A stretch of 64,000 nucleotides of DNA. Source: Pseudomonadota bacterium. GTDB taxonomy: Bacteria > Pseudomonadota > Alphaproteobacteria > Rhodospirillales > Magnetospirillaceae. Within the stretch, counting starts at the first letter, position 1. Each line of letters opens with the position of its first letter. The notes under the pieces are model-generated. The model worked only from the letters and a program-made list of their open reading frames with translations. It had not been told where the DNA came from and did no database searches. The stretch is taken from the NCBI GenBank assembly GCA_021847015.1, contig JAJZVW010000001.1, positions 124,001 through 188,000 on the forward strand. Reading direction: 5' to 3'. Shown one piece after another: positions 46,646-54,364 of this stretch. The position numbers were made by a program, and so were the translations under genes.

Positions 46646-46878
46646 GGCTTATCGCTCCCGATCTTCTTCCGCCGCTTCCTGGCCGAGCGCAGCTTCGCCA
46701 TAACCCCGCTGGAAGCCATCATCTCAGCCGCCGGCTTAAACCAACCTTCCGGCGCGACAGGCGGAACCGGCCGGCGATTGGTTGCCGGCGTCACCAGTGG
46801 CCCGCCCGGCTTGAAGTCGGCCGGCGGTTCGCGACCGGCGAGCCACCACGGGAGTTCAATGTGGTCGTCGTCAGCCAT
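46642..46878 (-). CDS. Small protein of unknown function
   Basis: A 78-residue protein: acidic start (MADDDHIELPWWLAG), Pro-rich middle, strongly basic end (KLRSARKRRKKIGSDKP). Translationally coupled to the exonuclease gene through ATGA. No family recognised; the basic tail suggests nucleic-acid or membrane contact. Confidence 0.65.
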   Translation of the reverse strand: MADDDHIELPWWLAGREPPADFKPGGPLVTPATNRRPVPPVAPEGWFKPAAEMMASSGVMAKLRSARKRRKKIGSDKP

Positions 46879-46880
46879 GG

Positions 46881-47114
46881 CTATGCCGGCCTCCCCGTCA
46901 ATTCCCCGCGCATTTCCGCGAGCGCGATTTCCCTGGCGGCGTCGGCGTTCGTGCCGTCGTCCACCATGGCCGCATAGCGATCCAGGGCGGCATCGGCAAC
47001 CCGCGCGATCACCTCCTCCAGTGCGCCAGCCCCCAGAAGGGTGCGGTAGGTTTCGCCAGCCTCGCTCTGCAAACAGCGTAGCGCGATCTCTTCCCATTGA
47101 TTTCTCGGCGTCAT
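46881..47114 (-). CDS. Small helical protein of unknown function
   Basis: A 77-residue protein starting at ATG 47114 (MTPRNQWEEIALRCLQSEAG). Almost entirely predicted helix, acidic. It stands two bases from the next gene in the same leftward cluster. No family recognised. Confidence 0.6.
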   Translation of the reverse strand: MTPRNQWEEIALRCLQSEAGETYRTLLGAGALEEVIARVADAALDRYAAMVDDGTNADAAREIALAEMRGELTGRPA

Positions 47115-47130
47115 CGTTGCTGCTGCCCCC

Positions 47131-47556
47131 TCAGTTTCCGGCGGCCTTCGTCGTACCGCTCCCGCCAAAGCAGTTCTTGGCGTTGCCAAGGGTGGTGAGG
47201 TTTTCCTTGCGCAGCTTGGCGTCGGCGGCGTCCTGCTGCGCTTGGGCCCGGGCGTTGCCCTGCTCGCCCGCGACCTGACCGCCGGCCAGGGCCGGGATGA
47301 TCCCGACGACGGGGATCATGCTGAGAGCGCCGGTGGCCACCTCGGCGGCGGTGGTGCCGGTCTTGGCCTTGTCGCCCGCCGCGTTGGCGTCGGCGATGGT
47401 CTTGTCCATCGTCGCGATCTCCGCCTGGATTTGCGGACACGTCAGCGCGTTGTCGCCCGGCTTCACCCGGTCGATCCGGCTCGTTACCTCCGGCTGCTGC
47501 GCGCAGGCCGACAGGGTGGCGATGGTCAGCGCGGCGATGATCGAAATCTTCTTCAT
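47131..47556 (-). CDS. Predicted small lipoprotein
   Basis: A 141-residue protein with a lipobox (MKKISIIAALTIATLSACAQ, Cys18). The mature part has a helical region with TMDKTIADANAAGDKAKTG, a hydrophobic glycine-rich segment (ALSMIPVVGIIPALAGG) and an Ala/Gln-rich helix before NAKNCFGG. Anchored in an envelope membrane. It heads the leftward five-gene cluster. A terminator-like hairpin lies just upstream. Confidence 0.75.
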   Translation of the reverse strand: MKKISIIAALTIATLSACAQQPEVTSRIDRVKPGDNALTCPQIQAEIATMDKTIADANAAGDKAKTGTTAAEVATGALSMIPVVGIIPALAGGQVAGEQGNARAQAQQDAADAKLRKENLTTLGNAKNCFGGSGTTKAAGN

Positions 47557-47580
47557 GGTGGTCTTCTCCGTCCCGAGCCC

Positions 47581-47621
47581 AAAAACGCGACAGGCCCCGC
47601 CGGCTGGACCGGGGGGCCTGT
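47581..47621 (-). terminator. Minus-strand terminator or attenuator before the lipoprotein gene
   Basis: Read on minus, a GC-rich stem (ACAGGCCCC... with ...GGGGCCTGT, inner CCGG/CCGG) is followed by CGCGTTTTT. It is upstream of the lipoprotein ATG, so it either ends a transcript from the right or attenuates this operon. Confidence 0.6.
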
Positions 47622-48172
47622 TGCATCTCCCCCCTGTCGGCCGGCGTTACCCGGTATCCGAGGGGGAGTCCCTGGACGGCTCGCCGGGGTGTCCGGCGAA
47701 CCACGATTACCTTCCGGCCCATTGCCTAGCGTCTCCGTGCCAGGGGGGAACCGGGGTGGCGCTTCCCGGAGCGGCGAGGGCCACCAGCCCTGCGGTCCAG
47801 AAAACGAAGTTCATGCTACACCGGATGCGGGAAAAATTCCACCTGCTGTCCACTCGGGCAGCGCCTCCACTTGAATCCCAACTGACCAGAGTCCCGCCCG
47901 GAGACGTTGTCCGCGCCAGAACTAGGACGGTGACTTAGTGCCCATCCCGGTCGGCGGGTTAACCAACGTCGTGCTCCAAACCAGACATTTCAAAGCACAT
48001 CCCATGCAGTTTCCAGTCAGTATCGGCGCCGCCGCGCGGAGCGCTTTTTTTTCAGCACACGTGACAATATGAGGTCTTGACCCGGGGTGCCCAGAAGTAC
48101 ACCCTGCTCCAGTGAATAAGGCTTTGTTGTGGCGCTTCAGTTGGCGCCTCGCGGAATCATTCGGCGCTGGAT
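47622..48172. other. Long intergenic region, no supported gene
   Basis: About 550 bp. The part to 47800 is very GC-rich and full of short inverted repeats (for example CGCCGG-GGTGT-CCGGCG near 47680); a 35-codon signal-like minus ORF (start 47814) lacks a Shine-Dalgarno and is not called. The part from 47940 is AT-richer, with an eight-T run near 48050. No known riboswitch class could be assigned. Confidence 0.4.
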
Positions 48173-48200
48173 TTGACCCTGGACAACCGATAGTTAGGAT
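48173..48200 (+). promoter_or_regulatory. Promoter of the cysteine-peptidase operon
   Basis: TTGACC (48173-48178), 16-bp spacer, TAGGAT (48195-48200), 40 bp before the peptidase ATG, which has GGGGAG as Shine-Dalgarno. Confidence 0.5.
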
Positions 48201-48240
48201 GCTATCCCGCTAATCGGGAGCCGAAGCGGGGAGCCAACTG

Positions 48241-49698
48241 ATGTATAAGTGGATTTCGTTGGCGACGAGCGCCGATCTCGCGCAACTGCCCGACCAAATA
48301 ACCTCTGAGTACGACCCTGTCCGTGTCGCCGGAATCCTGAGCCAAGGGATATCTGATGCAGTGAAGGGGGTCCTGATTGAGTATAATTATATCGATAAAG
48401 ACTATCGTAGCACGTACTATAATTTTTATTCCAAAAAGGGTCAGCGTTATCGGGACGATTGTGTGCGACTGCACTTTTTTGACCAGACCGTGCAGTTCGA
48501 TGACGCCAACCTCGCGCTGATTTGTCCAGATTCCGCACTCACCGATCATTACTTCGGCTACATGGTGTTGCGGCCAACGGGTATTGCAGCTATCGGCAGG
48601 ACGGTTCTGTCACCGGACATCCGCAAGGGCGCAGGTCGGTTCATCATAACCGCCGACCACAAGGTGCATCTGCTCGGCTACAAGCTCTCGATACGAGGCT
48701 TCCCCTCGATGGACCAACACGTCGATATTTCAGTGTGCGCGCATGCCGCCTGCTGGTCGATCCTGCGTCATTACAGCGAGCGCTACAGCATCCATCGTGA
48801 ATATTTGGTCCACGAAATCACGATGATGGCGCACGAGTTCAATCCTGGCGGCTTAGTGCCGTCCAAGGGATTGCAGATCGCCCATGCAGAACGTGTGTTT
48901 TTGGAGGCGGGCACATTCCCGGTGCACATCGCACGCAATAGCCAGACTAAAGCCGGCGACCATCCGTTCTATCGGCAACTGATCGCGTACGTGGAATCGG
49001 GCTTCCCGCTGTTCGTCGCGATGCATTCGCGGGGTCACGCAGTTGCGCTCGTAGGCTATGAATGGCGGCAGCCGGCGAAAGGTCAGCCCGGCCTCCGGTA
49101 TGCTTGGGATGAAGTCGAATCACTGGCCGTCGTGGACGACAATCACCTGCCATACATGTCTATTCCGCGGATGGGCGGGCACCCATACGCGGCTGACGCG
49201 ATTGACGCTTTTATCGTGGCTCTGCCTGAAAAGGTGTACTATCCGGCGGATGCTGTTGATCGGTTGGCGCCGGCCCTGTTCACCCTTGGTGGCGCTTTGG
49301 GTCTGCCCCCAAAAGATGATACGATCGTCCGCTACTTCATTACGACCGGATCGGCCTATCGCCATTTCGCCCGTGAGCATGCGTCGGAATTTGATCCGAA
49401 GCTCTTGCAGTACATCATGCAGCTGCCATATGCCCAGTTCATTTGGGTCGTGGAATTTGCGACCGAGGATCAGTGGGCTGCCGGCAAGATCGAGGCCCGG
49501 GCTGTGATCGATGCCACTGCGAGCTTGCGTGAACGGATCCCTTTGTGGCTATTCCACAGCCGCACTGACGCCTTGATTTTCGATCGCAGGCAGGTCGGTC
49601 AAACTGTCGCAGGTATGGGTTGCTTGAAACTTGCGCAAGTCAACCACGGAGGTTTCTCCCGGATGGATCGCAACCTTCGGCCAACTCAAACTAAATAA
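48241..49698 (+). CDS. Papain-fold (C39-like) cysteine peptidase of unknown family
   Basis: A 485-residue soluble protein. After about 155 residues with no recognised domain comes a papain/C39-like core: DQHVDISVCAHAACWSILRH gives the nucleophile (C166, or C171 next to W172), SRGHAVALVGYEW gives H266, and LAVVDDNHLPY gives the D/N at 299-301. Q159 could form the oxyanion hole. The C-terminal 150 residues are unassigned. No signal peptide, ABC transporter or bacteriocin precursor accompanies it, so it is not an ordinary C39 exporter protease. It sits beside a ubiquitin-like system and may cleave a modifier or target (inference). Confidence 0.7.
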   Translation: MYKWISLATSADLAQLPDQITSEYDPVRVAGILSQGISDAVKGVLIEYNYIDKDYRSTYYNFYSKKGQRYRDDCVRLHFFDQTVQFDDANLALICPDSALTDHYFGYMVLRPTGIAAIGRTVLSPDIRKGAGRFIITADHKVHLLGYKLSIRGFPSMDQHVDISVCAHAACWSILRHYSERYSIHREYLVHEITMMAHEFNPGGLVPSKGLQIAHAERVFLEAGTFPVHIARNSQTKAGDHPFYRQLIAYVESGFPLFVAMHSRGHAVALVGYEWRQPAKGQPGLRYAWDEVESLAVVDDNHLPYMSIPRMGGHPYAADAIDAFIVALPEKVYYPADAVDRLAPALFTLGGALGLPPKDDTIVRYFITTGSAYRHFAREHASEFDPKLLQYIMQLPYAQFIWVVEFATEDQWAAGKIEARAVIDATASLRERIPLWLFHSRTDALIFDRRQVGQTVAGMGCLKLAQVNHGGFSRMDRNLRPTQTK

Positions 49699-49745
49699 CA
49701 TATTGAGGGGCAGAGAGCCCTATCGGGGATGTGAAGGAGTTCACC

Positions 49746-49937
49746 ATGTCGGACAACAAAGACGACAAGCCAGTTGAAAGACCCAACGTGCTTCAGGGGC
49801 TCGCGCCTGTTGATGCCGGTTTGTTACAGGACTTCCTCAAGGAAATGGACGAGCAGGTAATTCCTGACATCGTTAAGGTTGTGGAAGAGCGGCGATTGGA
49901 AGCGGCGGAAAGTCGCCAGTGGCAGCTAAAGTGCTGA
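49746..49937 (+). CDS. Small acidic protein downstream of the peptidase
   Basis: A 63-residue protein starting at ATG 49746 with AAGGAG upstream (MSDNKDDKPVERPNVLQGLA...). It is mostly one charged helix (LLQDFLKEMDEQVIPDIVKVVEERRLEAA) and ends in QWQLKC. It lacks a Gly-Gly leader and a signal peptide. Encoded 47 bp after the peptidase, it could be its partner, inhibitor or substrate. No family recognised. Confidence 0.6.
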   Translation: MSDNKDDKPVERPNVLQGLAPVDAGLLQDFLKEMDEQVIPDIVKVVEERRLEAAESRQWQLKC

Positions 49938-49943
49938 GGGAAC

Positions 49944-50330
49944 TTATTCGGTTGGCTTTTTTAAGCGCTCATAGGCTGCCCGCACAATCGCTTCCACGGC
50001 TTCAGCGGCCTCAGCATCCAGGGCCGGATCAGCCCGCAGCAGGCTGGAAATTTGAACCATCGGCTCTGGTTGCGCAACCCGATAGGGTGCATCGACAAAA
50101 TCCGAAGGATTGAGCCCCGCCCAGGCCGATAGCGCGGCTAGGCTGGCTGCGTCTGGGCGTCGGCCTTGTGCCATCCGCGTTAGGGTCGAAGCGCTGACGC
50201 CGGTAGCCGTTGCCACCTGCTTCCACGTGACGCGTCGAGCCTCGACCGTCGCTTCCAGCGCTCGGTAAAAGGCATCGCCATCGAAGCCCTTATTTTCGGT
50301 GGCGGTCTTTGCGCGATCAGAAATTGCCAT
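49944..50330 (-). CDS. XRE-family transcriptional regulator
   Basis: A 128-residue protein with a Cro/CI-type helix-turn-helix (WKQVATATGVSASTLTRMAQGRRPDAASLAALSAWAGL, about 35-72) and a C-terminal helical region. It is divergent from the ubiquitin-like operon and convergent with the small protein gene. Inverted repeats built on ATTGC/GCAAT overlap its own start codon and the divergent promoter, so it likely represses both. Confidence 0.88.
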   Translation of the reverse strand: MAISDRAKTATENKGFDGDAFYRALEATVEARRVTWKQVATATGVSASTLTRMAQGRRPDAASLAALSAWAGLNPSDFVDAPYRVAQPEPMVQISSLLRADPALDAEAAEAVEAIVRAAYERLKKPTE

Positions 50331-50387
50331 TTAGCAATTGACTTCCTATATCGGTTCGTGTAGCTAATTGCTTTATAGCAATTTAGC
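50322..50387. promoter_or_regulatory. Operators and promoter between the XRE gene and the ubiquitin-like operon
   Basis: O1: AATTGC...GCAATT within about 50322-50339 overlaps the XRE start codon. O2: GCTAATTGCT (50363-50372) faces AGCAATTTAGC (50377-50387). A rightward promoter TTGACT (50338-50343), 17-bp spacer, TAGCTA (50361-50366) puts its -10 on O2 and its -35 on O1, so binding would block transcription of both genes. Confidence 0.6.
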
Positions 50388-50412
50388 GCCGGAATCGCAA
50401 GGAGAAAGGCAC

Positions 50413-50913
50413 ATGGCTGGCGAGCACATCGATATCCTTGAGACCGAGGGACTCAAGCACAACCGCTTGGTAACAGTGGAGGTGAACGAGCGCCCGGTGA
50501 AGCTCCTGGGGCCGCGTGAAACTGGTGAGCAGATCAAGATTGCGGCGATCGAGCAGGGCGCCGAGATTGGCACGGACTATCTATTGGATGAGGTCTCCCA
50601 CGATGGCATCCATCGCCGCATCCAAGATCATGAGCACATCGAGCTCCATGATCACATGGTGTTCCTTGCGCGTCGTCCAGAACATGTGATGGTCGTTACT
50701 GTCAACGAACAGGCGGTGAAGCTCGAAGGCGACTCTGCCACCGGCTTGGAGATCAAGGCGGCCGCTATCGCCCAAGGTGCGGCAATCCAGATTAACTTCG
50801 TCCTGCAGGAGGAGTTGCCCAACGGGACCAGCCGCGTTATCGGCGATCATGATCGCATCCATCTGCGGGAACATTTGCGGTTCACGGCGATCGCGCCGGA
50901 CGACAACTCTTAG
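50413..50913 (+). CDS. Protein with two ubiquitin-like (multiubiquitin) repeats
   Basis: A 166-residue protein consisting of two homologous beta-grasp domains of the multiubiquitin type: residues 19-88 (LVTVEVNERPVKLLG...ETGEQIKIAAIEQGAEI...IQDHEHIELHDHMVFLA) and 93-160 (MVVTVNEQAVKLEG...ATGLEIKAAAIAQGAAI...IGDHDRIHLREHLRFTA). The 12-residue N-terminus is flexible. The C-terminus is APDDNS, with no Gly-Gly there or elsewhere. It is first in an operon with E2-like and JAB-E1 genes, so it is the presumed modifier. ATG 50413 follows AAGGAGAAAGG. Confidence 0.88.
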   Translation: MAGEHIDILETEGLKHNRLVTVEVNERPVKLLGPRETGEQIKIAAIEQGAEIGTDYLLDEVSHDGIHRRIQDHEHIELHDHMVFLARRPEHVMVVTVNEQAVKLEGDSATGLEIKAAAIAQGAAIQINFVLQEELPNGTSRVIGDHDRIHLREHLRFTAIAPDDNS

Positions 50914-50925
50914 GCGGAGGCTGCC

Positions 50926-51312
50926 ATGAAAGTGGAAGTCTCTGCCGGCATCGAAGACCTTAGGAAACAGTTCCCGGCCGCCAACATTACAACACGGGAC
51001 GATGGGCAAGGGGGCGCCTACATAGTGATCGAGCCGATTGCCCTTGGCAGCCGTTTCCTCCCTGCGCAGACGTGGGTCGGCTTCCACATCCCCGCGCAAT
51101 ACCCGTATGCCGACATATACCCTGTGTTCATCGGCGGAGACATTCGCCGCGCTGACGGCATTGGCTTTGTGGCCCCTGTAACGATGGGACACACGTTCGA
51201 AGGAAGGCAAGCCCTGCAAGTCTCCCGTCGCAACAGCGCGGCTCAGAACGGTAGGCAGAAAGTTTGTGCCAAGGTTCTCAAGGTTTTGGACTTTTTGGAA
51301 AGGCTACCTTAA
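50926..51312 (+). CDS. E2-like protein (prokaryotic E2 family E type)
   Basis: A 128-residue protein with a degenerate UBC-like fold: strands in GAYIVIEPIALGSRFLPAQTW, the IPAQYPYADIYPVFIGGDIRR segment (equivalent of the E2 P-x-x-YP turn), then MGHTFEGRQALQVSRR and a C-terminal helix. It contains a single Cys (C114) in that last helix, not where a classical E2 nucleophile sits. It lies 12 bases after the modifier gene; its stop overlaps the E1 gene start (TAATG). Function in conjugation is inferred from the operon. Confidence 0.8.
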   Translation: MKVEVSAGIEDLRKQFPAANITTRDDGQGGAYIVIEPIALGSRFLPAQTWVGFHIPAQYPYADIYPVFIGGDIRRADGIGFVAPVTMGHTFEGRQALQVSRRNSAAQNGRQKVCAKVLKVLDFLERLP

Positions 51313-52682
51313 TGGCCAAGTGTAAGCTTCGCATCACCCGTGAGGACTATGAGTCGCTTTACCATCACCTCTACCAGGAGGATGGTGATGAGCATGGCGC
51401 CGTTCTACTTGCAGGCCTCTCCTATTTAAACCAGCTTCCGCTCCTCACAGTGCGAGAGGTGCATTTGGCCAAGGATGGCGTCGATTACGTTGCAGGCAAG
51501 ATCGGTCACCGCGCCCTGGTCCCACAATTCATTCACCGTCTGATTACACGCGCCCGGGACGAGCGGTTGGTTTTTCTAGCTGTACATAATCACGGCAGCG
51601 ACCGAGATGTTGGGTTCAGCAATATCGACATTCGGTCCCATGAGCGAGGCTATCCTGCCCTCTTGCAGATCGCCAAGGGCATGCCGGTCGGCGCCCTGGT
51701 GCTAGGGCGACGGGCAATGCAGGCAGATCTCTGGATGCCAGATGGCAGCCGTTGTGAGCTTGATCAGGCGACCGTGATTGGAATGAAGATTGATCGCCTC
51801 ACGCCGCAGCCCGTGAAAGATTTGGCCTCCACCGATGATCAATACGACCGCCAGATACGCATGTTCGGTCTTGCGGGACAGAGGGCTCTAGCGCGGGCCC
51901 ACGTCGCTGTGATCGGGTTGGGCGGGATCGGCAGCCTAGTCGTGGAATATCTCGCGCGATTGGGCGTCGGCCACTTCACGCTTATTGATGATGATGTGGT
52001 CGAAGCGTCTAACCTGTCTCGGATTGTCGGCGCCTCGCTTTCCGATGCGGAAAATCAGACCCCCAAGGGTGAGGTAGCAGAGCGCCTCATCCTACAGGCC
52101 AATCCATTAGCCCACATTGAGCGCCTCGATGCAGACGTGACCAAAGCGTCAGTGGCCGCCCAGCTCAAAGGTTGCGACTACATCTTTCTTGCTGCGGACT
52201 CGATGCGGGCGCGGCTGCTGGTAAACGCATTGGTCCATCAACACCTCATTCCTGCGGTTCAGCTGGGCTCGAAGATCCGCGCCGATGAAAAAGGACGGGT
52301 CTTAGATACCTTTAGCGCAATTCGTCCACTGCGACCGGGTGCTGGCTGTCTGTGGTGTAATCAGTTGATCGATCCCAGTTTGTTGGCCAAAGAAGCCAAG
52401 ACAGACGCGGAACGGAAAGAGCAAGCCTATGGCGTTGAAGAACCCAACCCGAGCGTTATCAGCCTTAATGCGGTTGCAGCAGCGCACGGAGTTAATGATT
52501 TCCTGATGGACTATCTCGGTTTACGCGATGACCGAACCTTGTATTACCAGCATGTCCATGGGCAGAGCGGAAAGCTGCAACTGGTCGAACCGCGTAGAGA
52601 TGCCGAATGTTCGGAATGCTCGAAGGACGGCATGCGTTTCGCCCGCGGTGATGGGGTGGACTTGCCTTGTACAGAAGGATAG
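51312..52682 (+). CDS. JAB metalloprotease - E1 (ThiF) fusion protein
   Basis: A 456-residue two-domain enzyme. Residues 1-150 are a JAB/MPN domain with a complete JAMM set: E28, H92-N-H94, S103 and D106 (HNHGSDRDVGFSNID). Residues about 170-430 are a ThiF/UBA-type E1 adenylation domain with GLGGIGS (202-208), LIDDDVVEASNLSR and a Zn-site CLWC (346-349) plus CSEC (433-436). One polypeptide would thus both activate and remove the ubiquitin-like modifier. The start overlaps the E2 stop. The gene ends 40 bp before an IS remnant. Confidence 0.9.
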   Translation: MAKCKLRITREDYESLYHHLYQEDGDEHGAVLLAGLSYLNQLPLLTVREVHLAKDGVDYVAGKIGHRALVPQFIHRLITRARDERLVFLAVHNHGSDRDVGFSNIDIRSHERGYPALLQIAKGMPVGALVLGRRAMQADLWMPDGSRCELDQATVIGMKIDRLTPQPVKDLASTDDQYDRQIRMFGLAGQRALARAHVAVIGLGGIGSLVVEYLARLGVGHFTLIDDDVVEASNLSRIVGASLSDAENQTPKGEVAERLILQANPLAHIERLDADVTKASVAAQLKGCDYIFLAADSMRARLLVNALVHQHLIPAVQLGSKIRADEKGRVLDTFSAIRPLRPGAGCLWCNQLIDPSLLAKEAKTDAERKEQAYGVEEPNPSVISLNAVAAAHGVNDFLMDYLGLRDDRTLYYQHVHGQSGKLQLVEPRRDAECSECSKDGMRFARGDGVDLPCTEG

Positions 52683-52722
52683 CGGGCGCGGGATACTGAC
52701 CTGAGACCGAAGTTTCATCCGC

Positions 52723-53349
52723 CTATGGATAGAGCCTCGTGCGGTTTTGATGCCCGAAACGGGCGGTGATGGCAAGCAGGGCTGGGGCATGCCCCAGCCC
52801 TGCTTGCTTTGCGGCCTTGGCGGCGGCTTCGGCGGGGGTGATGCCGCCGAGACCGGAATGGGGCCGCGCATGGTTGTAGTCGTCCCGCCAGTCGGCCAAG
52901 ACGGCACGGGCATGGGGCAATGACTCGAACAGCGTCTCGTTGAGGCATTCGTCGCGGAGCCTGCCGTTGAAGCTCTCGACGAAGCCGTTCTGCATGGGCT
53001 TACCCGGCGCGATGTAATGCCATTCCACTTGGCGGTCCTGGCTCCAGCGCAGCATCGCCATGCTCGTGAATTCGGTCCCGTTGTCGCTGACGACCATCAG
53101 CGGCCTGCCGCGCCTGGCGAGCAAGCCATCCAATTCGCGGGCAACGCGGACGCCGGACAGCGAGGTGTCGGCCACCAGCGCCAGGCACTCGCGGGTAAAG
53201 TCATCAACCACGGCCAGGATGCGAAACCGGCGGCCGTCGGTGAAGGCGTCGGCGACAAAGTCCAGTGACCAGCGCTGATTTGGTCCCTGAGGGATCGTCA
53301 TCGGTGCCCGCGTGCCTAAGGCGCGTTTGCGTCCGCCTTGACCTGCCAC
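52723..53349 (-). pseudogene. IS3-family transposase OrfB, 5'-truncated remnant
   Basis: The C-terminal 200 residues of an IS3-type DDE transposase ([28 protein letters not shown], then [23 protein letters not shown]). The N-terminus and OrfA are missing; the frame opens at a non-native GTG near the left end of the next IS. The 3' part contains a 36-bp perfect palindrome in frame. It borders the ubiquitin-like operon and may have displaced its 3' flank. Confidence 0.85.
52772..52807. repeat. 36-bp perfect palindrome with GGGGCATGCCCC core
   Basis: A loopless perfect palindrome of 36 bp inside the truncated transposase gene. A second 36-bp palindrome with the same 12-bp core lies at 55100-55135 at the end of another transposase gene. 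Confidence 0.85.
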
Positions 53350-53402
53350 GGGAATCTTCCTCCAGTTTGAAGTAGAGTCCGGCCCTTCGGAAGGACGGAC
53401 TT

Positions 53403-53669
53403 ATGAAACTCAGCAGGTTCAGCGAGGAGCAAATTATCGGCATCCTGAAGGAGCAGGAGGCCGGGGCGAAGACGGCGGATGTGTGCCGCCGTCATGGGAT
53501 CAGCCAGGCGACGTTCTACAAGTGGAAGGCCAAGTACGGCGGCCTTGACGTGTCGGAGGCGCGACGGCTGAAGGCGTTGGAAGATGAGAACGCCCGGCTG
53601 AAAAAGCTACTGGCGGAATCGATGCTGAACGAGGCCGCGCTCCGCGATCTTTTAGGAAAAAAATGGTGA
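53403..53669 (+). CDS. IS3-family transposase OrfA
   Basis: An 88-residue OrfA with the HTH RFSEEQIIGILKEQEAGAKT and a leucine-zipper region (RLKALEDENARLKKLLAESM). It ends in a run of seven As before TGG, the usual -1 slippage site giving the OrfAB transposase; OrfB is in the -1 frame. Its partner OrfB is disrupted, so no active transposase is expected. Confidence 0.92.
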   Translation: MKLSRFSEEQIIGILKEQEAGAKTADVCRRHGISQATFYKWKAKYGGLDVSEARRLKALEDENARLKKLLAESMLNEAALRDLLGKKW

Positions 53670-54076
53670 GGCCCGCCGCCAAGCGGGAAGCTGTCGCCCA
53701 TCTGCAAAGCTGCTTTGGGATGAGCGAGCGTCGGGCCTGCGTCGTGATCGCGGCGGATCGCAAGATGGTCCGCTATCGATCGATCCGCCCTGATGATGTC
53801 GCCCTGCGCGGTCGCCTTCGCGATCTCGCTCACCAACGGCGCCGGTTCGGCTATCGGCGGCTGTTCATCCTGCTGCGTCGCGACGGGGAGCCATCGGGGA
53901 TCAGCCGCGTCTACCGGCTTTACCGCGAGGAAGGACTGGCGGTTCGCAGGCGGCGTGGACGGCGCAAGGCTATCGGCAGTCGTGCGCCCATCCTGGTGGA
54001 AGCGGTGCCCAGAGGTGGCCCCCGAAAATCGGACAGGGTGTTAAGCTATTCCCCATCCTAAGAAGGACTGGGACTG

Positions 54077-54364
54077 ATGGGAAAAGTGACGAGGAAGCGC
54101 TACAGCGCGGATTTCAAGGCGAAGGTTGCGCTGGAGGCGATCAAGGGGGAACTAACGCTGGCGGAATTGGCCGCCAAGCATGGTATCCACCAGACGATGA
54201 TTGCGGCGTGGAAGCGTCAGGCCATCGAGGGCATGGCGGCAACATTTTCCGGCAAATCAGAGGCGAGCACGGCGGCCAGCGAAGCCGAGGTCGCCAAGTT
54301 GCACGCCAAGATCGGGCAACTGGTCGTGGAGCGGGATTTTTTGTCCAAAGCCTTCGGTCGATGA
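54077..54364 (+). CDS. IS3-family transposase OrfA (nested IS)
   Basis: A 95-residue OrfA: KRYSADFKAKVALEAIKGE, LAAKHGIHQTMIAAWKRQA HTH and a C-terminal zipper-like helix (AEVAKLHAKIGQLVVERDFLS). It overlaps OrfB by four bases. Confidence 0.92.
   Translation: MGKVTRKRYSADFKAKVALEAIKGELTLAELAAKHGIHQTMIAAWKRQAIEGMAATFSGKSEASTAASEAEVAKLHAKIGQLVVERDFLSKAFGR

Noticed and set aside
47622-47816. A 35-codon minus-strand ORF (start 47814) with a signal-peptide-like sequence, and a GC-rich region resembling a structured leader
   Set aside because: No Shine-Dalgarno, no homology I recognise, and the folding could not be matched to a named riboswitch class.
48241-49937. Reading the peptidase and small protein as a C39 bacteriocin-processing system
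   Set aside because: No ABC transporter, no Gly-Gly leader in the small protein and no membrane segments.
50413-52682. Calling the ubiquitin-like locus a CBASS operon
   Set aside because: No CD-NTase or effector gene is present, and the double ubiquitin-fold modifier is not a CBASS component.
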